The position numbers and the translations under genes were made by a program. This document shows positions 1-5,322 of a DNA stretch of 6,658 nucleotides, in pieces. Source of the DNA: Campylobacterales bacterium (GTDB lineage: Bacteria > Campylobacterota > Campylobacteria > Campylobacterales > Arcobacteraceae). The first letter of the stretch is position 1; each line of letters opens with the position of its first letter. The stretch lies in contig JAMOPZ010000439.1 in NCBI GenBank assembly GCA_027064245.1, positions 1-6,658 of the forward strand, read 5' to 3'. Under the pieces are notes generated by a model. The model had not been told where the DNA came from, did not search any database, and saw only the letters and a program-made list of their open reading frames with translations.

Positions 1-245
1 AGTTTTATTACTATTTCATCATCTTTATCTATATAGTAGTTTTCATCTGTTATATTTGTATCATTTAATAAAATTTCTGATATTTGTGCTTTAGCATTAC
101 TAGAACCAAAAAGTGATAAAATAGCACTAAAAAGTATAGATTTTCCAGCACCACTTGGACCTGTAAAAACTATAAGTCCATTTTGAAACTCTAATTCTAA
201 TTCTGTAAATGATAGATAATTTTTTAAATAAAATCTTTTTATCAA
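1..245 (-). CDS. recN: DNA repair ATPase RecN, N-terminal fragment (runs off the left edge)
   Basis: RecN is an SMC-like ATPase of double-strand-break repair. Only the first 81 codons are visible; the gene continues past base 1. The fragment opens with MIKRFYLKNYLSF, typical of the first beta strand of an SMC/RecN head. Residues 29-36 form the Walker A motif GPSGAGKS (classical RecN has GETGAGKS), followed by ILFSAILSLFG, the helix after the P-loop. The start is TTG at 245-243: an in-frame TAA lies five codons upstream, no ATG or GTG lies between, and AAGGA-like sequence (255-260) sits nine bases before the TTG. The gene diverges from the plus-strand coiled-coil gene and points the same way as nadK, to which it is often adjacent in this phylum. 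RecF or another SMC-like ATPase is less likely, because the residues around the P-loop match Campylobacterota RecN as I remember it. Confidence 0.85.
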   Translation of the reverse strand, partial: MIKRFYLKNYLSFTELELEFQNGLIVFTGPSGAGKSILFSAILSLFGSSNAKAQISEILLNDTNITDENYYIDKDDEIVIK

Positions 246-301
246 TTTATAAAATCCTTTTTATAATATATAGTATATAATTGTACCATAAAATTTAAAA
301 T
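246..301. promoter_or_regulatory. Divergent promoter region between recN and the coiled-coil/UbiB-family pair
   Basis: This is the only intergenic gap in the window large enough for promoters, and both flanking genes read away from it. On the plus strand TATAAT occurs at 276-281, about 20 bases before the ribosome binding site of the coiled-coil gene; a second TATAAT lies at 262-267. On the minus strand TATACT (272-277) could be the -10 element of recN, leaving a very short leader. No convincing -35 box is seen; in Campylobacterota the housekeeping sigma factor usually relies on an extended -10 with AT-rich periodic sequence. The two candidate -10 elements overlap, so opposing transcription might interfere. 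The whole stretch is A/T, so chance matches are easy and the exact boxes are uncertain. Confidence 0.4.
255..260 (-). promoter_or_regulatory. Ribosome binding site of recN (AAAGGA) deciding a TTG start
   Basis: On the minus strand AAAGGA lies nine bases before TTG at 245-243. An in-frame stop immediately upstream of this site means no earlier start is possible, so the site fixes TTG as the start of recN. Confidence 0.6.
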
Positions 302-309
302 AAAAGGTG
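302..309 (+). promoter_or_regulatory. Ribosome binding site AAAAGGTG for the small coiled-coil gene
   Basis: AAAAGGTG lies about eight bases before ATG at 316. A GTG at 307 is in frame, but it is part of this site and has no purine-rich site of its own, so ATG 316 is the preferred start. Confidence 0.55.
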
Positions 310-315
310 AAAGAT

Positions 316-564
316 ATGTTAAAAGATATGATTTATACAAGTTTAGGTGTTGCATCTGTTTTAAAACAAAAGGTTGAAAATGAGATAAAACTAGAAGATG
401 GTAAAAATATATTGCAATCTCTTCAAGAAAAAGGAAAAGATGAAAACCAAAAATTAAAAGATGAACTACAATCTATGATAAAAGAGATAATAGATGATCT
501 AGGTCTTGCTACAAAAGATGATATAAAAGAATTAAAAGAAGAATTAAATAAAGGTAAAAACTGA
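316..564 (+). CDS. Small phasin-like coiled-coil protein upstream of the UbiB-family kinase
   Basis: An 82-residue charged protein of unknown function. Residues 1-20 form an amphipathic or mildly hydrophobic helix (MLKDMIYTSLGVASVLKQKV). The middle is rich in Lys, Glu and Gln and should be helical. The last 20 residues (LATKDDIKELKEELNK) are a short heptad-like coiled coil. This plan (hydrophobic helix, linker, 'KDD/EEI..L' coiled coil) resembles small proteins annotated as phasin family or PHA-granule-associated. It also resembles, in shape only, UbiK (YqiC), the coiled-coil accessory factor of ubiquinone synthesis. Its stop is one base before the TTG of the kinase gene, so the two are almost surely co-translated. 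I chose ATG 316 over the in-frame GTG 307 because the purine-rich site overlaps the latter. No PHA synthesis genes are seen, so a true phasin role is not supported here. Confidence 0.7.
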   Translation: MLKDMIYTSLGVASVLKQKVENEIKLEDGKNILQSLQEKGKDENQKLKDELQSMIKEIIDDLGLATKDDIKELKEELNKGKN

Positions 565-565
565 T

Positions 566-2116
566 TTGTTATCTTATTTAAAATTATACTCACCACTTAG
601 GATATATGGTGTTTTTACTTTTTTACTTACACTTTTTTTAGTTATAAAAAGAAAAGATAATTTTCTTTTTTTTAAACCTTTAAAACCAAAAAAATTAAAA
701 ACTACTATATCTACTTTAGGAGCTAGTTTTATAAAATTAGCTCAAGTTTTAGCTACAAGGGCTGATTTTTTTTCTACTGAATACTTAGATGAATTAAAAC
801 AACTTCATGATCAATTGCCATATATGGATCAAACTGATTTTAAAGAGGTATTTAATAGATCTTTTGAAGATAAAACTATTTTTAAAGAGTTTGTATCTAT
901 ACCAATAGCATCAGCTTCTATAGGTCAAGTACATATAGCATATTTACAAGATGATACTAAAGTAGCAGTAAAATTAAGAAGAAAAGGGATTGAAAAAAAA
1001 GTTTTAGCAGATATTAAAATTATCACTTTTTTTAATAAGCTCTTTTCTCCATTTTTTTCTTTTTATACTAAAAATTCTATAGATGCTGTTATATTAGAGT
1101 TTGCAAATATGATACAAGAAGAGGTAAATTTAACAACAGAATTAAATAATCTTATAAAATTTTCACAAATATATAAAGATAGTGATATTATTTTTCCAAA
1201 ACCTTATGAACAATTTTGTTCAAATGATGCTATAGTGATGAGTTTTGAAGAGGGATTTAGATTTGATGATAAAAAAAATATTTTTAAATATAATATTGAT
1301 TTTAAAAAAGTTATATTAAATTTAGTAGATTTTTATACTACACAGATGTTATTAAAAGGTTATTTTCATGCTGATCCACATCCTGGAAATATTTTTATAA
1401 CAAAAGAGTCTAAAATAGTATTGTTAGATTTTGGTATGGTAAAAACTATTTCAAATGATACAAGAATAGCTATAATAGAGCTTATAAAAGCAGCAAATGA
1501 GCAAGACTATGAAGCATATATCTATGCAAATAAAAAGTTAGGTACTATCTCATATGAAGCACCTGTAAGTCAAATGGCACTTTTTAGTCAAAAGATGTTT
1601 GATATATTTTCAAATACAAATCTTTCAAGTGAATCTATGCAAAAATTAGCTTTTGAGGTGCTAGAAACTACAAGAAATTTTCCTTTTAAATTACCTAGTG
1701 ATGCAATTTATATCCTAAGAGTTAGTGCTATTATAGAAGGACTAGGAACTACTTATATAGAAAATTTTAATGGGGTAAAAGATATCCTACCAGTATTACA
1801 AAAAAATATTCCAAAAGCATTAGGAGCTAATGATAGTATAGTAGATACTTTAAAGCAAGAGATTATAGATATACCATTTATCTTAAAAGATTTTAAATCA
1901 GCTATCTCAAAAGCAAATAAAGGGGATCTTTCTATTGAGATATCAAATGCACAATTAGAATTTTTATCAAAAGAGGTAAAAGGGTATATAAAACCAATTT
2001 TAGGTGGGTTTGTATTTATTTTTGGTGCATTTTTTATACTATTTTTAGATAAAAGTTATTCTAGTTATGCTATAACTTTATTTATCTTAGGAACTATAAA
2101 ATTACTTTATAGATAA
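566..2116 (+). CDS. ABC1/AarF/UbiB-family atypical protein kinase-like protein, membrane-associated
   Basis: A 516-residue UbiB/ABC1/ADCK-family protein; E. coli UbiB is of similar length (about 546). Seen in order: a hydrophobic N-terminal segment (about 12-27); the KxGQ region at 57-60, reading KLAQ instead of K-x-G-Q, followed by the conserved TRADFF...YLDELKQLHDQLP; the alanine-rich nucleotide loop PIASASIGQVH (113-123); the invariant lysine in VAVK (136); an E-x-N-L-x-x-E version (186-192) of the usual E-x-D-L-x-x-E; the catalytic HADPHPGN (268-275); the DFG motif (288-290); and a C-terminal hydrophobic hairpin (about 477-494 and 500-515). The family supports quinone or isoprenoid-lipid metabolism and shows ATPase rather than ordinary kinase activity. 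The start is TTG, with AAAGG 11 bases upstream and the preceding stop one base away. It converges on nadK. Family assignment is firm; a ubiquinone role is doubtful because this lineage uses menaquinone, so I give no gene symbol. Confidence 0.92.
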   Translation: MLSYLKLYSPLRIYGVFTFLLTLFLVIKRKDNFLFFKPLKPKKLKTTISTLGASFIKLAQVLATRADFFSTEYLDELKQLHDQLPYMDQTDFKEVFNRSFEDKTIFKEFVSIPIASASIGQVHIAYLQDDTKVAVKLRRKGIEKKVLADIKIITFFNKLFSPFFSFYTKNSIDAVILEFANMIQEEVNLTTELNNLIKFSQIYKDSDIIFPKPYEQFCSNDAIVMSFEEGFRFDDKKNIFKYNIDFKKVILNLVDFYTTQMLLKGYFHADPHPGNIFITKESKIVLLDFGMVKTISNDTRIAIIELIKAANEQDYEAYIYANKKLGTISYEAPVSQMALFSQKMFDIFSNTNLSSESMQKLAFEVLETTRNFPFKLPSDAIYILRVSAIIEGLGTTYIENFNGVKDILPVLQKNIPKALGANDSIVDTLKQEIIDIPFILKDFKSAISKANKGDLSIEISNAQLEFLSKEVKGYIKPILGGFVFIFGAFFILFLDKSYSSYAITLFILGTIKLLYR

Positions 2117-2122
2117 AATATT

Positions 2123-2152
2123 AAAAAAGATTAAGTTGTTCCCCAATTTAAT
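2123..2152 (-). terminator. Probable terminator of the alaS-nadK cluster, overlapping the nadK stop
   Basis: Read on the minus strand, ATTAAATTG (2152-2144) pairs with CAACTTAAT (2138-2130) around a five-base loop, with one internal A-C mismatch, then a C and six T residues (2128-2123). The 3' arm contains the nadK stop codon (2131-2133). On the plus strand the same hairpin has a G-U wobble in place of the mismatch, so it may also slow transcription arriving from the UbiB-family gene, although the T-run there is poor. The stem is AT-rich and weak, so this is a moderate call supported by its position between convergent genes. Confidence 0.45.
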
Positions 2153-3003
2153 TTATTACTTAATACCTCAAAATAATTTCTTTGAGTTTTATGTATTAAT
2201 TTAGCTTTAGATGATGCAATTTTAATAGAGATTGTACAATCTTGAGTTAAATTATATGTATCATGACCATCTATTATAACTACAGCATCACTTGTATCAA
2301 TATTTTTAAAAGATATTTTAAAATTAGCTGGAAGTACTAATGGTCTTTGAGTTAAGGAGTGTGCTGAAATAGGTGTTACTATAAAAGCATCTGTTAGTGG
2401 ATAAACTATAGGACCATTACAAGATAGATTATATGCAGTTGATCCTGTAGGAGTTGAGATAATAAGCCCATCTCCATTATAATGATTGAAAATCTTATTA
2501 TCTATAAATCCATCGAGTTCTATCATACCTGTAAGTTCTTTTCTTGATATTACAATATCATTAAATGCTACAATAGTTTTATTGTTTATTTTAGCTTCTA
2601 TCATCATACGATGATCTATTCTATAGTCATCTTTTAAAAAATGTTTTAAAAATATCTCTAGTTCATTTGGCATAATATCTGTAAGAAAACCTAATTTTCC
2701 AAGATTTATACCCATAACTGCTTTTTGATATTTAAAAGATCTTCTAGTAACTGATATAAGTGTACCATCTCCACCTAAAGTTACTAAGAAATCACTTTTT
2801 TTACATAATTGTTTAAATTGATAACCATCTGTAGCATCTATCATCAATGCACTTTGATACTCTAATAAAATCTTTATATTAAATTTGTGAAATATTTTTT
2901 CTATTTTTTTAAAATATTTTTTTATTTTTTTATCATTTGGTTTTAAAATAACACCTGCTATTTTTTTTGATTTTAAAAGTTTATTATTTTGAACTATATT
3001 CAT
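2131..3003 (-). CDS. nadK: NAD kinase (ATP/polyphosphate-dependent NAD+ 2'-phosphotransferase)
   Basis: NadK phosphorylates NAD+ to NADP+ in the cytoplasm, the only route to NADP in most bacteria. The 290-residue length is normal. Visible hallmarks: the GGDGT motif at 77-81, within a strand-loop TLGGDGTLISVTRR; GINLGKLGFLTD at 98-109; the NAD-contacting N148-D149 pair in FNDIVI; the conserved NGDGLIISTPTGSTAY at 176-191, which binds the dinucleotide; and P-I-x-x-H-S-L-T-x-R-P (211-221). The C-terminus ends in the family-typical KLNWG. An N-terminal extension of about 14 residues precedes the first beta strand (KIAGVILKP). The ATG overlaps the rnhA stop as ATGA, which indicates translational coupling, and a weak GAGAG purine run sits just upstream. 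It is the last gene of the minus-strand cluster. In some Campylobacterota it lies next to recN; here the UbiB-family pair separates them. Confidence 0.95.
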   Translation of the reverse strand: MNIVQNNKLLKSKKIAGVILKPNDKKIKKYFKKIEKIFHKFNIKILLEYQSALMIDATDGYQFKQLCKKSDFLVTLGGDGTLISVTRRSFKYQKAVMGINLGKLGFLTDIMPNELEIFLKHFLKDDYRIDHRMMIEAKINNKTIVAFNDIVISRKELTGMIELDGFIDNKIFNHYNGDGLIISTPTGSTAYNLSCNGPIVYPLTDAFIVTPISAHSLTQRPLVLPANFKISFKNIDTSDAVVIIDGHDTYNLTQDCTISIKIASSKAKLIHKTQRNYFEVLSNKLNWGTT

Positions 3004-3434
3004 CTTAATCTCTCTGCTTCATTTTTTGCTAAAATATCACATCTTTCATTTTGAGGATGACCATTATGACCTTTTACCCAAACAGCTTTTATATTATGTA
3101 TTTTAGATACTTCTAAATATTTTTTCCATAAATCTTGATTTTTTACAGGTTTTTTTCCTGCTGTTTTCCAATTGTTTTTTTGCCAGTTATAAAGCCACTC
3201 ATTTATAGCTTGTACGACATATTTACTATCACTTATAATCTCTACTTCGCAAGGCTCTTTTAAAGCTTCTAATCCTTTTATAACCCCTAAAAGTTCCATT
3301 TGATTATTTGTAGTATTATTTTGACCACCACTTAACTCTTTTATATTATCTTTATATTGAAGTATTGTACCCCAACCTCCAGGTCCTGGATTACCTAAGC
3401 TAGAACCATCACTATATAGTTTTATTTTTTTCAT
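3000..3434 (-). CDS. rnhA: Ribonuclease HI
   Basis: RNase HI cuts the RNA strand of RNA:DNA hybrids and so removes R-loops and primer remnants. The 144-residue length is close to E. coli RnhA (155). The four carboxylates of the two-metal active site are visible: D9 in LYSDGSSLGNPG, E47 in NNQMELLGVI, D69 in IISDSKYVVQAI, and D133 in ERCDILAKNEA. The catalytic-loop histidine is H123 in WVKGHNGHPQNE. The basic substrate-binding handle with tryptophans is present (W80, W84, W89, K90, K94, K95). It starts one base after the stop of the TPR gene and overlaps nadK by four bases (ATGA). In Campylobacter, as I recall, rnhA also follows a TPR-type membrane protein but is followed by rnc and aroC; here nadK comes next instead. 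Confidence 0.95.
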   Translation of the reverse strand: MKKIKLYSDGSSLGNPGPGGWGTILQYKDNIKELSGGQNNTTNNQMELLGVIKGLEALKEPCEVEIISDSKYVVQAINEWLYNWQKNNWKTAGKKPVKNQDLWKKYLEVSKIHNIKAVWVKGHNGHPQNERCDILAKNEAERLR

Positions 3435-3435
3435 T

Positions 3436-4479
3436 TTATACCAAACTTGTTAAATTTATAGATGATTTTGCTAATTTTGGTTCAACTTTAAAAGTTAATA
3501 TATTATAGCAATGTGGACATCTTGATTCATATACAGGATGAGTTTTTTTACATCTATTACAAAAAAACTCAAAATTTAGATCAAGATCTACTTTTATTTT
3601 TGAATTTTTAGTAGATATTAAAACTTGTAATTCAAATATATCACTAGAAATAGCATTATTTATATACCCTTTTGCACTATATAATTCAGATAAAAATCTA
3701 CTTGCTTCTACTTGAGTGAAGTTAATATCTTCAAATTCCAAGTACCATAATATATCTATAATTTCATAAAGATTAAACTCTAAGCAATGTTTCCAAAATA
3801 GTTCTTTATTAAATTTTATTAAATATGTAGCAACTAAACGATTTAATACTTTATTAATCTTAAAATTATTGTATAATTGTGTAGATTTTATCTCAAAACT
3901 TAACAATGGATCATCTATAGTTTTTAATAAATTAATATAAATTTTATCTTTTATTATATCTTCATCAAGCTCGTTTAAAGCATCTAAAACTTCATTTGCT
4001 TTTGTATATTCTTTTAACTTTTGGAATACAAATATTAGATGCTTTAAGGCAGTTTTATTTCTAGGTGAGATTTTTAGTAATTGGATATATATATTTTCTG
4101 CTCTTTTTAACATACCACTTTTAAAATAAGTATTTCCAAGATATTCTAAAAGTTCCTCTTTTTGAGCTGCTTGAGATACATGTTCTAAAAGAGTTAAATA
4201 TATATTTATAGCTTTATTGTATTGACCATTATGTATAAAAGTTGATGCTAATAACAATATAGAATCAAATGGAAGATTATATGTTTTATATAAATGTATA
4301 TAATCTTCCTCTTTTAAAGTACCTAAATCAAATCTTTTTATAAGTTTTCTATACTCTTTTCTTGATCTCTTTTCTTTATAGATAGTATATGTATAAGTTA
4401 AAAAAGATATTGAAAAAATAGTAAAAAATAGTATTATAATACCAAATAAAGGATCTCTATATTCTATTATATTTAACAT
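3436..4479 (-). CDS. LapB (YciM)-like membrane-anchored TPR protein with C-terminal zinc ribbon
   Basis: A 347-residue protein with one N-terminal membrane helix (about 11-32), then a basic stretch (KEKRSRKEYRKLIKR), which suggests that the C-terminal bulk faces the cytoplasm. At least three TPR-like helix pairs follow (about 75-170: HNGQYNKAINIYLTLLE, YFKSGMLKRAENIYIQLLK, QKLKEYTKANEVLDAL), with more degenerate helices to about 285. It ends in a four-cysteine zinc ribbon, C307-x2-C310-x10-C321-x2-C324. The same order of parts and, from memory, the same cysteine spacing occur in E. coli LapB (389 residues), which guides FtsH-dependent turnover of LpxC to set lipopolysaccharide levels. Homologues in this phylum are usually called only TPR or putative periplasmic proteins. 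The architecture is seen; the LapB function is inference, and overall identity looks low. It starts three bases after orf168 with no ribosome binding site, so it is probably translationally coupled. Confidence 0.75.
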   Translation of the reverse strand: MLNIIEYRDPLFGIIILFFTIFSISFLTYTYTIYKEKRSRKEYRKLIKRFDLGTLKEEDYIHLYKTYNLPFDSILLLASTFIHNGQYNKAINIYLTLLEHVSQAAQKEELLEYLGNTYFKSGMLKRAENIYIQLLKISPRNKTALKHLIFVFQKLKEYTKANEVLDALNELDEDIIKDKIYINLLKTIDDPLLSFEIKSTQLYNNFKINKVLNRLVATYLIKFNKELFWKHCLEFNLYEIIDILWYLEFEDINFTQVEASRFLSELYSAKGYINNAISSDIFELQVLISTKNSKIKVDLDLNFEFFCNRCKKTHPVYESRCPHCYNILTFKVEPKLAKSSINLTSLV

Positions 4480-4482
4480 ATT

Positions 4483-4989
4483 TTATTTAAATTTATAATT
4501 ATTTAGTTTTATAACAGTATGTTCTGCAATATTTAACATTGCAATATTTAATTCTCTAAATTGAGTGTTATCAATATTTAAAAGTAATTTATCATACACT
4601 TCACTATATGGATATATTTTAAAATATAAAAATTCTTTAAAATCTCCATGATTTAATTCTGCAAACCAAGTAGACAAAAGTGCAAAACACAACATAGCAG
4701 GATCAAATTTATCACCATTCTTAAAATATTTTGATAAAGTATTTTGTAAATATTTATGAGTTTTTAATATTATATGTATCCTAGATACTTTATAATTTCT
4801 TATATAGTAATCATTTGGTTGTAATACAGTATTTAATGCTTTTAATAAATCATTCATTTTTTGATTTATAAATTCAATTGTTTCACATGGAACATTAAAA
4901 ATATTTTCATTAGTATTATAAGATTCTATAATATCTCTACACAATAATAATAATGCTTCTGTTTTGACTTTAGATGAATTTATAATCAT
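4483..4989 (-). CDS. Uncharacterised helical protein, 168 residues
   Basis: I recognise no family. The protein appears soluble and mostly alpha-helical, with no signal peptide and no convincing membrane segment. The most hydrophobic part is MLCFALLSTWFAEL (about 99-112), which looks like a buried helix. It is rich in Asn, Lys, Tyr and Leu, has three scattered cysteines (17, 35, 101) that form no metal motif, and carries a YKVSRIHIILKTHKYLQ segment (66-82) that is basic and amphipathic. It begins with ATG three bases after the orf104 stop; the nearest purine-rich site (AAGG) is about 15 bases upstream, so coupling to orf104 translation is likely. It ends three bases before the LapB-like gene. 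Base composition and codon use match its neighbours, so it looks like a native gene of the cluster. Function unknown. Confidence 0.75.
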   Translation of the reverse strand: MIINSSKVKTEALLLLCRDIIESYNTNENIFNVPCETIEFINQKMNDLLKALNTVLQPNDYYIRNYKVSRIHIILKTHKYLQNTLSKYFKNGDKFDPAMLCFALLSTWFAELNHGDFKEFLYFKIYPYSEVYDKLLLNIDNTQFRELNIAMLNIAEHTVIKLNNYKFK

Positions 4990-4992
4990 AAT

Positions 4993-5307
4993 TTAGTAAT
5001 ATAACCTTATTAAAAAAGAGATAAATTCTTTATCTACAACTTTATCATCTATTGTTTCACCTTGGTGAACCGATTTATTAATTAGTAAAGAGAGTTGTTC
5101 TTCCAGATATTGTACTTCACTTTGAGTTAATTTATTAATATTTTTAACCATAGTTTGTTTTACATCAAATGGAACTAAACCCTCTTTTTGTGCAATACCA
5201 AATGCCATATCATCTAATGTAGTAATAATATGTATAGGTAGCTCATCATAAATAATTTTAATTGTTTGTGATGAGAGTTGTTGTTGTAATAATTGTGCGT
5301 GTAAAAT
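4993..5307 (-). CDS. Uncharacterised small protein, 104 residues, probable AUU start
   Basis: The family is not recognised. From the internal ATG at 5208 the product would be 71 residues, but that ATG has no ribosome binding site, and the reading frame stays open upstream to the alaS stop. A strong AAGGAG (5314-5319) lies six bases before an in-frame ATT at 5307-5305, and no ATG, GTG or TTG lies within reach of it. I therefore place the start at ATT, giving MLHAQLLQQQ then SSQTIKIIYDELPIH in front of the shorter version. The protein is probably soluble and helical: a Gln-rich N-terminus, a central DDMAFGIAQKEGLVPFDVKQ stretch, a coiled-coil-like SEVQYLEEQLSLLINK, and a hydrophobic tail FLIRLYY. 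It lies 15 bases after alaS and 3 before orf168. If the ATT start is wrong, the 71-residue form (4993-5208) is the fallback. Confidence 0.65.
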   Translation of the reverse strand: MLHAQLLQQQLSSQTIKIIYDELPIHIITTLDDMAFGIAQKEGLVPFDVKQTMVKNINKLTQSEVQYLEEQLSLLINKSVHQGETIDDKVVDKEFISFLIRLYY

Positions 5308-5313
5308 AATACT

Positions 5314-5319
5314 CTCCTT
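5314..5319 (-). promoter_or_regulatory. Strong Shine-Dalgarno AAGGAG facing an ATT codon
   Basis: AAGGAG on the minus strand, just after the alaS stop, is the best Shine-Dalgarno match I see in the window. The bases after it (AGTATTATTTTACACGCAC) contain no NTG codon in any frame. The in-frame ATT six bases downstream (5307-5305) is the only well-spaced candidate start, and it opens the 104-residue frame. Confidence 0.6.
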
Positions 5320-5322
5320 GTT

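Noticed and set aside
261..281. Near-palindromic TATA-rich stretch as an operator
   Set aside because: The sequence is almost pure A/T, so such symmetry is expected by chance; it is better explained by overlapping -10 elements.
307..315. GTG at 307 as start of the small coiled-coil gene
   Set aside because: The GTG is part of the AAAAGGTG ribosome binding site and has no site of its own; ATG 316 is spaced correctly. The difference is only three residues.
316..564. True PHA-granule phasin
   Set aside because: Only the general build is phasin-like. No PHA synthase or related gene is in the window, and the partner is a UbiB-family kinase.
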